Assembly: GCA_963920575.1 (NCBI GenBank)
Contig: OY986968.1
Span: forward strand, 4,519,485-4,583,484
Origin: Narthecium ossifragum
Lineage: Eukaryota > Streptophyta > Magnoliopsida > Dioscoreales > Nartheciaceae
Direction of reading: 5' to 3'
DNA: 64,000 bases
Shown in pieces: positions 23,339 through 34,472 of this stretch. The notes beneath the pieces are model-generated. The model saw nothing but the letters and a program-made list of their open reading frames with translations. It ran no database searches and was not told where the DNA came from. The position numbers and the translations under genes are program-made. Every line of letters starts with the position of its first letter. Positions within the stretch are counted from its first letter, which is position 1.

Positions 23339-23570
23339 GACGGTTCAGAAAAGCGCCAGAATCAGATTACAGTGATTTTAGACACCGAAAGCGGTAACTT
23401 TGTTCAGTTTCTTTAGTTTTTATTTTTTTTTATTGCAGATTTGATTTTTTCTTCTCTATTAGGATTGTTTTCTTTTATTCGGTTTTAGTTAGTAAGTTTA
23501 GTTTCAATTATTGTTTTTGCTTATTTTCTTTAGTTGGTTTGCATCTTTTGGATCGCGTGTTTGCTGGTGT

Positions 23571-24422
23571 ATGCCTCGGTATAGAGACGAACTAGGCAGA
23601 TTTGCTAGACGTCCCGAGGGTGATTCTGAAACTTCTGATAGTGAGACATATATTGCTGATCTTTTTGACGCACAGTCACAAACTTCACATCATACTTTCA
23701 TTATGGCTGAGCACGAGGAACAACAAGCTCCTAGGAGTTTGCAAGAATATTTGCATCCAACACGCACTGCTACACCTTCATGCATCATGCTTCCACCTAA
23801 TGCTGCACATGTTGACTTTAAACCTGGCATGATTCAGTTGCTTCCTACCTTTCATGGGTTAGAGAATGAAAATCCATATGTGCATATTAGGGAGTTTGAG
23901 GAAGTAGTAGCGACCTTCCATGGCCAACCAGGTGCACTAGATATGATCCAACTTAAGTTCTTTCCCTTCTCACTGAAGGATAGAGCAAAGAGTTGGTTAT
24001 ATTCTTTGAGGCCACAATCTATAAGATCTTGGGCTGAAATGACACCGATATTTCTCACCAAGTATTTCCCACAACACAAAACCAACGCACTTAAGAGACA
24101 TATTGCGACCTTCACACAGAAGGATAGTGAAACTTTGTATCAGGCGTGGGAACGATTTAAAGACATGTTGAATTTATGTCCTCATCATGGATATGAAAGT
24201 TGGCGTCTTGTTAGTTATTTCTATGATGGTTTAACTGTTAGAGAACGCCAATTTGTTGAGATGATGTGTAATGGTGAATTTTTGCAAAAAGATCATGACG
24301 CATCTATTGAGTATTTGACAGAGCTTGCTGAGAAAGCTCATACATGGACTGGCCCGAATGCAACAGAAAGTACAAACAGGGCTAGACCACCACCGCAGCA
24401 ACTAGGTGGAGGAATTTATTAG
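23571..24422 (+). CDS. Athila-like Gag, ended by an amber codon
   Basis: The ATG at 23571 (rather than 23511) fits the MPRYRDELGRF start expected after the leader. The retrotransposon gag capsid domain follows, with FHGLENENPYVHIREFE, LKFFPFSLKDRAKSWL, TKYFPQHKTNALKR, YDGLTVRERQFVE and EYLTELAEKAHTW. It forms the particle shell in the cytosol (family role). The frame closes at TAG 24420-24422; the same frame continues immediately with a coiled, Glu/Lys-rich stretch and the zinc knuckle, so TAG is probably a point mutation rather than a gene end. Confidence 0.9.
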   Translation: MPRYRDELGRFARRPEGDSETSDSETYIADLFDAQSQTSHHTFIMAEHEEQQAPRSLQEYLHPTRTATPSCIMLPPNAAHVDFKPGMIQLLPTFHGLENENPYVHIREFEEVVATFHGQPGALDMIQLKFFPFSLKDRAKSWLYSLRPQSIRSWAEMTPIFLTKYFPQHKTNALKRHIATFTQKDSETLYQAWERFKDMLNLCPHHGYESWRLVSYFYDGLTVRERQFVEMMCNGEFLQKDHDASIEYLTELAEKAHTWTGPNATESTNRARPPPQQLGGGIY

Positions 24423-27344
24423 CTGCGCGAGGAGGATGCACTCAAGGCTAAAGTGGAGAGTCTAACAAGGGAGCTGGAGCTATTAAAGACCAAGGATATG
24501 ATGGCAGCCCGGACCTCTCCATATAATGAACCTACAAGGCCGGCTGGGCCGTGTGCGATCTGCCAAGGCGTGGACCACCAGACTGAAGATTGCCCCACCT
24601 ATGCTGAGATGAGAGGTGGGTACGACGAGCATTGCAACGCTGTAGGCGGATTCAGGAGGCCGTACACTCCCTACTCAGAGACGTATAATCCAGGATGGCG
24701 AGAGCATCCGAACTTCAGCTGGAAGTCAAACGCTCCACAGAGCAACGAGCATCATCAACCGCCACCTAATAAGCCTTTTTCTAACCCTCCTTATAATACA
24801 TCTGGTTTTCCTAGGCCTACATTTAATGATAATTTACAGGAACTGAAATCTATGATTGTGCAGGAATCTAAGGAAAGGAAGGAGGATATTCAAGAGATCA
24901 AGAGCCAGATCACGAAGCTGATAAACTCTTTGAGCGTGCATGAACGAGGGAAGTTCCCAGCTCAACCTCAACAAACACAGGTATCTAGTGCTGAGCAAAA
25001 TAATGTGAAGGAGATGAACGCCATAACTACAAGAAGCGGGAAAGCAACAAAAAGCCCTTCCAAAGAGGCCACCGAACCTCCTATTGTTGTTGAAGAAGAG
25101 GACCGAATTGAGGAGGACCATGTAGAGACCGATCATCCAGATGGCCCTACACCATGTGACTTTAAGGTACGTGCCCCTTTCCCTCAGGCATTGAAATCCA
25201 CTAAATTTACTATGGAGCCCAACAGCGAAGTTTTGGAGCATCTTCAGCAGGTTAAGGTAAACCTTCCTCTTTTGCATGTTATTAAGCAAATTCCTACATA
25301 TGCTAAAGTGATTAAAGATTTATGCACTATGAAGAGACGACATCATGTAAAGAAAACTGCGTTTTTAACAGAGCAGGTTAGTGCATTGCTTCAGCACAGG
25401 ATTCCTCCTAAATATAAGGATCCTGGCTGTCCTACTGTATCTTGTTTCATTGGAAAGCATGAAGTGGGACAAGCTTTATTAGATCTTGGTGCGAGTGTTA
25501 ATTTGATGCCATATTCTGTTTACTTGCAACTTGGTTTGGGACAGATTAAGTCGACATCTGTGATTTTGCAATTGGCAGATAGATCCACGAAAACTCCACG
25601 AGGAGTAGTTGAGGATGTGCTTGTTCAAATAGATAAATTTTATTATCCTGTTGATTTCTTAGTCTTGGATACTCAGGCTATAGTAACTGCTGATTCTAGG
25701 ATTCCCATTATCTTAGGTAGACCGTTTCTTGCTACTGCTAATGCTATAATTAATTGCAGGAATGGCTTAATGAAGTTAACTTTTGGGAATATGACTTTAG
25801 AAATCAATGTTTTCAATGTTGCTAAGCAGCCTGATGAGGATGATGAATGCCAGCAGACTTACCAGATTGATCTGCTCACTGAAGAGGAGTTTGCTACATC
25901 TGAAATTAATTCTCTTGAATTAGATTTGGATGAAAATGTTGATGTTGATGGTATGTGTAAAAATTTGGAACATTGTTCCTTTGCAGGTCCATGGAATCCA
26001 AAGTTTGAGGAACTGCCAGAAAGAGGACAGCCACCAACATCATCATCAATAGAGCCGCCCAAACTGGACCTGAAGCCGCTTCCTCAAGGTTTAAAGCACG
26101 CCTATCTTGGTCCAGGTGATACATACCCAGTGATTATTTCTTCGGCATTGACTGCAGAGCAAGGTGAGCAATTACTTAGCATTTTGAATGAGCATAAATC
26201 AGCTATTGGATGGAGTATAGCAGATTTGAAAGGTATTAGTCCCTTGATATGTTCCCATATGATTAATCTCGAACAAGGGGTTGTACCTCGCAGGGATCCT
26301 CAGCGTAGGTTGAACCCTACAGTGAAAGAGGAAGTCAAAACTGAAGTGTTGAAATTATTAGATGCAGGGATTATCTACCCCATTGCTGATAGCAAATGGG
26401 TAAGTCCTACACAGGCTGTGCCAAAAAAATCTGGTGTCACTGTTGTTAAAAATGAAAGTGGAGACTTTGTCCCCACTAAATTGGTGACAGGATGGCGTAT
26501 GTGCATAGATTATAGAAAATTGAATGCTGCCACCCGTAAGGATCATTTTCCACTGCCTTTTCTAGATCAGATTTTAGAGAGAGTAGCTGGACATCCTTTT
26601 TATTGTTTTCTCGACGGTTATTCTGGATATTACCAGATTGAGATTGCCTTAGAGGATCAGGAAAAAACTACTTTTACATGTCCTTTTGGTACTTATGCTT
26701 TCCGTAGAATGCCATTTGGATTGTGTAATGCTCCTGCTACTTTTCAGCGTTGCATGATGAGTATGTTTGCTGATATGATCGAGGAATGTATGGAAGTATA
26801 TATGGATGACTTGACTGTATTTGGTAATACTTTTGATGCATGCTTGCAAAACTTAAAGAGAGTCTTGAGCATGTGTGAGGAGAAGAACCTTGTGCTTAAT
26901 TGGGAAAAGTGTCACTTCATGGTGCCCTCAGGCATTGTGTTGGGCCATATTGTCTCTTCCAAAGGCATTGAGGTAGATCGATCAAAAATCGATCTCATCT
27001 CAAATCTTCCTGTGCCAAAGACCGTTAAAGATGTTAGATCCTTTCTAGGGCATGCTGGTTTTTACAGGAGATTCATTCAAAATTTTTCTGCCATTGCTCG
27101 TCCTTTATGTAATCTGTTGATAAAGGATACCCCTTTTGAGTGGACTATTGATTGTCAGAAGGCTTTTCAAGCCTTGATTGATAAATTGACTTCCGCACCT
27201 ATTGTGCAACCACCCGATTGGAGCCTTCCTTTTGAATTGATGTGTGATGCAAGTGATTTTGCTGTGGGAGCTGTTTTAGGACAGCGAAAAGATGGTAAAC
27301 CTCATGTTATTCATTATGCTAGCCGAACCTTGAATAATGCATAG
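24423..27344 (+). CDS. Athila-like Gag C-terminus, protease, RT and first part of RNase H
   Basis: The open frame continues directly from the 24420 stop. A zinc knuckle CX2CX4HX4C (CAICQGVDHQTEDC) lies near 24552-24594. The aspartic protease active site appears in the Asp-Leu-Gly-Ala-Ser form at about 25482, usual for Athila. RT spans about 26300-26960: WRMCIDYRKLN (26494), FLDGYSGYYQI, MPFGLCNAPATFQRC and catalytic Tyr-Met-Asp-Asp at 26799-26810. RNase H starts near 27234 with the catalytic Asp in ELMCDASDFAVGAVLGQ. An amber codon at 27342-27344 stops it inside RNase H at a position where relatives have Gln (CAG to TAG change). No start codon is needed, since this is a polyprotein continuation. 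Confidence 0.92.
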   Translation: MREEDALKAKVESLTRELELLKTKDMMAARTSPYNEPTRPAGPCAICQGVDHQTEDCPTYAEMRGGYDEHCNAVGGFRRPYTPYSETYNPGWREHPNFSWKSNAPQSNEHHQPPPNKPFSNPPYNTSGFPRPTFNDNLQELKSMIVQESKERKEDIQEIKSQITKLINSLSVHERGKFPAQPQQTQVSSAEQNNVKEMNAITTRSGKATKSPSKEATEPPIVVEEEDRIEEDHVETDHPDGPTPCDFKVRAPFPQALKSTKFTMEPNSEVLEHLQQVKVNLPLLHVIKQIPTYAKVIKDLCTMKRRHHVKKTAFLTEQVSALLQHRIPPKYKDPGCPTVSCFIGKHEVGQALLDLGASVNLMPYSVYLQLGLGQIKSTSVILQLADRSTKTPRGVVEDVLVQIDKFYYPVDFLVLDTQAIVTADSRIPIILGRPFLATANAIINCRNGLMKLTFGNMTLEINVFNVAKQPDEDDECQQTYQIDLLTEEEFATSEINSLELDLDENVDVDGMCKNLEHCSFAGPWNPKFEELPERGQPPTSSSIEPPKLDLKPLPQGLKHAYLGPGDTYPVIISSALTAEQGEQLLSILNEHKSAIGWSIADLKGISPLICSHMINLEQGVVPRRDPQRRLNPTVKEEVKTEVLKLLDAGIIYPIADSKWVSPTQAVPKKSGVTVVKNESGDFVPTKLVTGWRMCIDYRKLNAATRKDHFPLPFLDQILERVAGHPFYCFLDGYSGYYQIEIALEDQEKTTFTCPFGTYAFRRMPFGLCNAPATFQRCMMSMFADMIEECMEVYMDDLTVFGNTFDACLQNLKRVLSMCEEKNLVLNWEKCHFMVPSGIVLGHIVSSKGIEVDRSKIDLISNLPVPKTVKDVRSFLGHAGFYRRFIQNFSAIARPLCNLLIKDTPFEWTIDCQKAFQALIDKLTSAPIVQPPDWSLPFELMCDASDFAVGAVLGQRKDGKPHVIHYASRTLNNA

Positions 27345-28925
27345 ATGAATTATTCTACCACTGAGAAAGAACTATTGGCTATAGTCTTTGCATTAGACAA
27401 GTTTCGTGCTTATTTGATTGGTTCTCCCATTACTATTTTCACTGATCATGCCGCGCTTAAGTATCTTCTCACCAAGAAGGATGCTAAAGCGCGCCTAATT
27501 CGTTGGATATTAATCTTACAGGAATTCGATATCTCCATCAAAGATAAAAAGGGCGTGGAGAACGTTGTCGCTGATCACCTATCAAGGCTGATGGTGGAAG
27601 TAGCGGAAGATGAGCCACCAATCATGGATGACTTCCCTGATGAGCAACTCTTTTCAGTTGCAAGACTGCCCTGGTATGCGCACATTGTTAATTACTTAGC
27701 GACAGGTGAGATCCCTTCCTTTTGGAGTGCGCAGGATAAGCGTAGATTTTTTGTTGAGGTAAAGAAATTTTATTGGGATGATCCTTGTCTGTTTAAGTAT
27801 TGTCCAGACCAGCTTATGCGGCGGTGTGTCCCTGATTATGAAATCGAAAGCATCATTACATTCTGTCACTCTCATGCATGTGGAGGCCATTTTTTGATGA
27901 AAAAGACTGCTGCTAAAATTCTTCAATGTGGTTTTTACTGGCCTACTATGTTTCGTGATGTTAATATTTTCTGTAAATCCTGTGATAGATGCCAAACACT
28001 AGGAGCTTTATCTAGGAGACATATGATGCCTTTGAACCCAATTCAAGCTGTCGAGATTTTTGATTGTTGGGGTATAGACTTTATGGGACCCTTCCCTTCT
28101 TCTTTTGGCTATTTATATATATTGTTGGCTGTGGAATACGTGTCTAAGTGGGTGGAGGCTATTGCATGTAGGAATAATGATCATTCCACTGTCATCAAGT
28201 TTCTTAAAGAGCATGTTTTGTCTAGATTTGGTACTCCTAGGGTCATTATTAGTGATCAAGGATCCCATTTTTGTAACCGCTCTTTTGAGGCTTTGATGCG
28301 CAGGTATGGAGTTACACATAAGATTTCCACTGCTTATCATCCACAGACGAATGGCCAAGCTGAATTAGCCAATAGAGAGATAAAACAAATCCTGGAGAAG
28401 ACAGTGAGCCCCAACCGAAAGGACTGGTCCTTGAGGCTATTAGACGCGTTGTGGGCATATCGCACTGCCTACAAGACTACCTTGGGGATGTCGCTGTTTC
28501 GCCTTGTTTATGGAAAACCATGTCATCTTCCAGTTGAATTAGAACATAAGGCATATTGGGCTATTAAGTCACTAAATCTTACTTTGGATGCTGCAGGTCA
28601 GGAACGGAAACTCCAGCTGTCTGAGCTAGAGGAACTCAGGAATGATGCTTATGAGAGTTCTAGGATCTTCAAGGCAAAGACAAAGGCCTACCATGACAAG
28701 AAGATCCTGCGAAGGACGTTTAAAGTCGGACAACAAGCTTATCTATATGACACACGACTGCATCTTCATCCTGGGAAGCTGAGATCACGTTGGACAGGCC
28801 CCTTCACCGTTAGTAGAATATTTGATAATGGGGCTGTGGAAGTTGAAGACCCAAAGGATGGGAGGTTATTTACGGTTAATGGACAGCGTTTGAAACAGAT
28901 TCCAGAGAAAGCGGACCCTGAGTAG
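27345..28925 (+). CDS. Athila-like RNase H remainder and integrase
   Basis: The same frame as the preceding segment resumes at [19 protein letters not shown] and [11 protein letters not shown] (RNase H catalytic Glu and Asp), ending with VADHLSRL. The integrase zinc-binding H-H-C-C region lies at about 27868-28002 ([16 protein letters not shown]). The catalytic core has Asp in WGIDFMGPF (28074), Asp in IISDQGSHF (28249) and Glu in [14 protein letters not shown] (about 28361). The C-terminal domain ends at TAG 28923-28925. It is uninterrupted. The enzyme joins the DNA copy to chromosomal DNA in the nucleus. Confidence 0.92.
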   Translation: MNYSTTEKELLAIVFALDKFRAYLIGSPITIFTDHAALKYLLTKKDAKARLIRWILILQEFDISIKDKKGVENVVADHLSRLMVEVAEDEPPIMDDFPDEQLFSVARLPWYAHIVNYLATGEIPSFWSAQDKRRFFVEVKKFYWDDPCLFKYCPDQLMRRCVPDYEIESIITFCHSHACGGHFLMKKTAAKILQCGFYWPTMFRDVNIFCKSCDRCQTLGALSRRHMMPLNPIQAVEIFDCWGIDFMGPFPSSFGYLYILLAVEYVSKWVEAIACRNNDHSTVIKFLKEHVLSRFGTPRVIISDQGSHFCNRSFEALMRRYGVTHKISTAYHPQTNGQAELANREIKQILEKTVSPNRKDWSLRLLDALWAYRTAYKTTLGMSLFRLVYGKPCHLPVELEHKAYWAIKSLNLTLDAAGQERKLQLSELEELRNDAYESSRIFKAKTKAYHDKKILRRTFKVGQQAYLYDTRLHLHPGKLRSRWTGPFTVSRIFDNGAVEVEDPKDGRLFTVNGQRLKQIPEKADPE

Positions 28926-30131
28926 CACACCGTTTCTCTCGTAGACCCTGTCTACGAGGGATGATCTTTCTCCTATCTATCATTTCCCTTTTTGAATAGG
29001 TTAGTTTGTTTGCTTTTGTTTTCATTTGTTTTTGTTTGCTCTCTTATTTCTTAGGATGTTGGACCACCGTTTGCCTTGCTTGAAGAATTCGACCACTATT
29101 CTGGAGATGAGAAATTCGGCCAGCATGAGGAGCCTTGAGGAGATAATCGATATTCTGTCAGGTGGCCTCGCTCTTATTTCGATTTCCTATTTTTATTTAT
29201 GCTATATATGAAAATTCAGCCAACACCCTTCTGCTTATTTACATGATTAGCACACATTGAGGACAATGTGAATTTCAGGTTGGGGGGTGTAGGCATACAT
29301 GACCTTATGCATGCTACCTTTTGAGTTTAATGGTGTTGAATTGATTATGTAACTAGAAATTGTACATGAGCTAAAAATTTTATGCTTATTATGCATGTTG
29401 CTTTCATATGGATTGACCAATACATTGATTGCATGCGTGATAATCTGAAAGTATAACATCATGTGATCCACACACGAACACTTTATGTGCAGTGGTAATT
29501 ATACTCACCAGAGGAATGAGCATGCTATTGTTAATCTAGACCATGATTTCAGCATTAGCTAGTGTTGAGTATTGCATGGAGAAAAAAAAAGGAGAAAAAG
29601 TTCTGGAGCTTGATAAAGCTGTGCCTAAACAACTAGTAGGTGATCTACTGAGTAACCGGGTGTTCTTGCCTCAGGAAGCAGGGAGCTCGAGTAAAAAGGT
29701 AGAACCACTGAAAAAAAAAACTATTAAGTATTTTGCTAAATAACCGGGTCTCTGCGCCTCAAGAAGCGGAGAGTGCTCGCGTAAAAAGGCAAAGTGTCTG
29801 ATAGTTGAAAAGAAAAAAAAGACAAAGAAAGAGCATGCTATACTTAAAGTGCGAGGGTTGGATGATTGGTCATGAAGATAGTAGTGTGTTTGGACTAATG
29901 GTGGGTAGAAGTTGCCTCTACACGTAACATTTATTTGTCACATCACATGTGTTCTTCTGGATGGTGATTAGCATGTTTGATGTGTAGAAGTCTGTACTGC
30001 ATAAAACACTATCGACTTGATAAGGTAGAATTTTTATCATGCATGTCTACATCCTTGAACCGTTAGTGTGCTTAATTATATTCTATGCGCTTTGAATTGC
30101 TAGAGACTAGCAATAAGCTGGTTGGGGGGTG
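28926..30131 (+). other. Athila-like 3' untranslated region, no env-like ORF
   Basis: 1.2 kb without a convincing ORF. It contains a twofold repeat of a CCGGGTGTTCTTGCCTCAGG-like block (about 29657-29705 and 29742-29795) typical of the Athila 3' region, TTGGGGGGTGTAGGC near 29280 and GTTGGGGGGTG at 30121-30131; the latter is the likely polypurine tract. Env-like proteins found in some Athila elements are absent. Confidence 0.7.
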
Positions 30132-31865
30132 TGATGAGTGCATGAAAGTGCATTCTGAACAACCTTATAACCATCTCAATTGCTAGATTATTATCCTTAA
30201 TCAGCATCTTTATTACTATTTTTATATCTATATGTTGCTTCACATGGTTGTTTGGAAAATGCAGGAAATTGGAGCTAAAAGAAGCTGAAAAGAGTATATG
30301 GATCAACTTCAAAAATTAATCTGTACCTGCTCATGAAGAACCAGATGATGTACCATATATGGTTGGAAAGCTTTTGAAATCTAGATTCTGGAGAACTTTA
30401 CGGTTCGTGATTCCGAGTTTTCTAGAGGAAGTTACGGCAATTTTAGTACCGATGGCGCAGTCTGAAGGGCAGAACCGAAAATAAGCTGGAAGTCCGAGCG
30501 ATCCGCCGATCGATCGGACCACGCAGAAACGTGACAACACTTGTTTTTTTCAGCCATATAGGGAGCGATCGATCCCTCTATCGCTCCTATAGGGTCCGAT
30601 CGATCCGACACCAATGGTCCGATCGATCGGACTCGGAAAAATCCAAAAACAGCGGATTTTTACTCAACCGATCGATCCAACACTCATAATTCAATCGATC
30701 GGACTTGGGAATTAAAGGGTGACAGAACGTATGCTTTTTAGAGGAGCAGAGTTCGATCTATCCGTCCATCGATCGGACTCGGGCGTAAATAGAAGATTGG
30801 AGATTTCAAGAGACCGATCGATCCAACATCCCGAGGGGGATCGATCGAACGTTCCCAGTGAATTAAATCAACGGGTTAGATCAAATCCGTTGATGGAGAG
30901 ACTTTGGGGCTATAAATAGCACTCTTTTTAGGGTTTGAGGGGGACTTCTTGGACGTTTTTGGAGGCTCTTTTCAGGACTTTTTCAAGAGGAATAAGATGA
31001 AGACATCTCCATCCATGGCCGAGTAATCCGCGGGCATGGCGGATGGATGATCTAGCGAGAACTAGGGCTTCTTCTCCAACAATGGTTCATAGTTTTTAAT
31101 CTTTATTGTTAAACTCTTCTTATGTATTGGATCTTCACAGATTGCTTTGTGGTTAAACATTATTATAAATCCAGTCATGCTTCTTTTATGATATTGTGAT
31201 CCCATAGTTATCTCCTTTGATTCTCCTACCGAGTCTCGTGAGACCTTTGCTATGCATTGCCCGTAGTGACAGCTGGTATTGTGTATTCTTAGGGATCTGG
31301 TTAGATAAGGTTGGGGCTCTATACCGTGAGATCTTTGCTATGCATTGCCGATTGTGAGAGTTGGTATTGTGTATTCTTAGAGATCCGGTTAGAGTTAGGG
31401 CTTTGTCCCGATGAACTTTTGCTGCGCGTTGCCTGTAGTGACAGCCGGTATCGTGTATTCTTAGGTTTGGTTGGATGAAGTTAGAACTATAAAAAGGAAG
31501 AATCAATCGTAGGAAGAGACATATATATATTTTATCAGATTCATAATTCTATATCTCCCGGTTAAGGTGATTGGGATGTGAATCCCTTAACTGAGTATTA
31601 TATGAACTATTGAGAAGAGAAGAACCTAAATCCAAGTGACATGATTCCTGAAGCCTAGCCTCATTCAAATCCTGATTTCTTTCGTTAACTTTATCTTACC
31701 ATTACATCTTCGATCTATTTTCTTAACTTTCATCGCTCTTGATTGTTTTCAATTCATTGTTATCTGTGTTTCTGGATCTTTCCTGCTTGTCTCTCTGTGG
31801 GATTCGACCTCTCTTATGCTGTACTGCACCGCGACCGCTGTGCGTGACACATTTGAGCGACATCA
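30132..31865 (+). repeat. 3' LTR of the Athila-like element
   Basis: 1734 bp, about 98-99% alike to the 5' LTR by eye. TATAAATA at 30911. It lacks one palindrome repeat unit present in the 5' LTR. Confidence 0.92.
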
Positions 31866-32391
31866 ATTGCCGATTGTGAGAGTTGGTATTGTGTATTCTT
31901 AGAGATCCGGTTAGATAGAGTTAGGGCTTTGTCCCGATGAACTTTTGCTGCGCGTTGCCTGTAGTGACAACCGGTATCGTGTATTCTTAGGTTTGGGTTG
32001 GATGAAGTTAGAACTATAATAAGGAAGAATCAATTGTAGGAAGAGACACTTTTGTATTTTGTTAGGTTTATAGTTCCATATCTTCCGGTTAAGGTGATTG
32101 GGATGTGAATCCCTTAACTGAGTATTATATGAACCATTGAGAAGAGAAGAACCTAAATCCAAGTAAAGTGATTCCTGAAGCCTAGCCTCATTCAAATCTT
32201 GATTTCTTTCGTTAACTTTATCTTATCATTACATCTTCGATCTATTTTCTTAACTTTTATCGCTCTTGATTGTTTTCGATATATTGGTATATGTGTTTCT
32301 GGATCTTTCCTGCTTGTCTCTCTGTGGGTTCGACCTCTCTTATGTTGTACTGCACCGCGACCGCTGTGTGTGACACATTTGAGTGACATCA

Positions 32392-32821
32392 GAAGCAGAA
32401 GAAAGCGTCCAACTGGTGAAGCAGAGGATCTCTGAAGCGCCAGTTCTCGCACTGCCAGATTTCGAGAAGGTCTTCGAAGTCAACTGCGATGCGTCGGGAG
32501 TAGGCATCGGCGGCGTGCTCAACCAAGGGGGACGGCCAGTTGCATATTTTAGCGAGAAACTATCAGGTGCCTACAAAAACTACTCTACTTATGATCTGGA
32601 ATCCTATGCAATTGTGCAGTCCTTGAAGCATTGGCGGCACTACTTGGTGCAACGGGAGTTTGTGCTACACACCGATCATGAGGCTCTCAAATTCCTCCAT
32701 GGCCAACACAAGCTCAATCGGCGACACGCGAAGTGGGTTGCCTACCTACAGGAGTTCACCTTCTCCCTCCGGCACCTGGCGGGCACACAGAACCGGGTGG
32801 CTGATGCACTCAGCTGGCGCG
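32392..32821 (+). pseudogene. CRM-like RNase H segment
   Basis: It resumes the CRM-like polyprotein after the solo LTR. It includes the TSD GAAGC, then [16 protein letters not shown] (catalytic Asp), [25 protein letters not shown] (catalytic Glu), [10 protein letters not shown] (catalytic Asp), and NRVADALS. It is cut at 32821 by the reverse-oriented solo LTR. Confidence 0.88.
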
Positions 32822-34467
32822 TGACGCGCCCAAATCACTCGTCGTTAAAAGTGACTAGGGCGTCGAGATTACAATTTATACCGAATCCTAACTAACTACT
32901 ACGTAGTTAGCGGGAGTCCGGGTCGATCCGCAGGGAAATGAGAATTGACTAACGTACTCGATAGATAACTCCAAACAACTAGCTAAAATGATTTGGGTTT
33001 TGGATTAATGACTATTAAAGTAATTAACTAAGTGAAGAGAAGTATAACTAATATAGAGAGGTCTTGGGATCTCCATTTCATTGTAGGTTCTAGTGTAGCC
33101 TTTTAAGGAATTGAGGTGTGTAATCCAATTGGGACGATCGAAATCAAGAAGTCGACAAGCGGGTGGTTAGCCTCACTTATCGCTCAACGGAAGTCGGGTT
33201 AGAATCATCCGCCGGAAAGAATCACATTCACAAAGTCGACGAATGAGTGATTAGCTTCTATCGTCGCTAACGAACCTTCGATTAAGATCGATTCGTCGCA
33301 AGGTAAAGGTATTGTATGGAATCGGGCATTGGATCGAGATGGTTCTAGCACCTCGAGTCAAATGCAAGAGAAAGATAGAATGGATCCTCTAATTAGAGAG
33401 ATAGGGATGGTTCTAGCATCCCTAATATCTAATCTAGGGCTATTCATCCTCCCAATGTAATTGGATGTGTTTCTAGCACATCCAACTCATTGGGGCATAA
33501 CAACAAACACCTATCATGCACAAGTTGTAACTCATACCAAAGAAAGGCATTCATCCATTCAACATATAAGATCCATGTACAAGGATAAATAAATCATGCT
33601 CAAATCCATACAATAGATCATTCCCAAAGATTACACATCAAAAACCCTAAGAAAACTACAAAAGAATCCTACAACTACATGAAAATCCCAAGAGAAAGGA
33701 AGTTAGCTACTCATCTTGGATAGATCCATGGATGGAGGTTGATGAAGCTCTCCTCCCATGGATTCCCTCCAAGAAGTCCTCCTCTCAATTGGGTAAGAAA
33801 ACTAGAAAGGCTCGAGAAAGGACTAAGAGAAGATCCCTAAAATCCCCCATAAGGGGTCTATTTATAGTAAGCAAGCCTCCCCCACTCGGATTAGATCTGG
33901 ACCATTGATTTTGCTCGGCTGGTACAAAAGGATCGATCCTTGTAAGGTAGAGGATCGATCTTCCTCTTTCGTGTGATCGCTTGTCCCGTGGAGGATGGAT
34001 CCTCCTATATGGAAGGATCGATCTTTGCTCTTGAGTTCTGGATGCGCCCCGATGAAGATCGATCCTATAGTGGATGGAGATCGATCCTAGAGAATGTTGC
34101 GCTCTGTCACTGGAAAATGCACATAAGAGATCGATCCTTCCATAGTGAGGATCGATCCTTCAGAACTTGCGCTCTGTCGCTGAAAAATACGCATAAGGGA
34201 TTGATCTTCTCTTTATGGAGGATCAATCCTTGTTGTCCCGATTGGATTCTTCATGATGTACTTCAAAGGATCGATCCTGCTTCAATAAAGGATCGATCTT
34301 CTTCATAAAAACTGGCCCGAATGACATCGTTTAAGCTCGGAACTTGATCCAATCCTCGTTGAGGGATCTTGTACCTGTTATAGGGTAATATTCGTCAGTA
34401 AGGCCTTGCTCGGAGACTAACAATGCCAAGTTAAAAGGGTGATTTATGCACTTTTCACGTCTTATCA
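32822..34467 (-). mobile_element. Solo LTR in reverse orientation
   Basis: 1646 bp. Read on the minus strand it starts TGATAAGACGTGAAAAGTGC and ends GCGCGTCA; the TSD is GCGCG (32817-32821 and 34468-34472). It has no coding. A TATAAATA box (minus strand, 33866-33859) lies downstream of GATCGATC-type motifs at about 33930-34310. The first 40 bp match the solo LTR at 46904-48632, so the two belong to the same or a sister family. Confidence 0.85.
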
Positions 34468-34472
34468 GCGCG

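Larger units (their letters stand above)
21559..31865 (+). mobile_element. Nearly intact Athila-like Ty3-gypsy element
   Basis: 10.3 kb. LTRs at 21559-23315 and 30132-31865 start TGATGAGTGCATG and end GAGCGACATCA; the TSD is ATTGC (21554-21558 and 31866-31870). It contains a tRNA-Asp-type PBS, gag, protease, RT, RNase H and integrase, and a purine-rich tract before the 3' LTR. The two LTRs differ by about 20 substitutions seen by eye plus one roughly 23-bp indel, so insertion is recent. Only two amber stops (24420, 27342) interrupt the coding region. No env-like ORF is present. It is the youngest layer of the nest. Confidence 0.93.
20366..32391 (+). mobile_element. Athila-family solo LTR, itself split by a complete Athila-like element
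   Basis: The LTR pieces 20366-21558 and 31871-32391 join to a single LTR of about 1.71 kb, starting TGATGAGTGCATGAAAG and ending GAGTGACATCA, flanked by TSD GAAGC (20361-20365 and 32392-32396). No internal region belongs to it, so it is a solo LTR. It is the same family as, but more diverged than, the LTRs of the element inserted in it. TATAAATA lies at 21129-21136, downstream of a GATCGATC-rich stretch. Confidence 0.85.

Noticed and set aside
28926..30131. Env-like gene of the Athila-type element
   Set aside because: No frame with leader, membrane span or adequate length is present.
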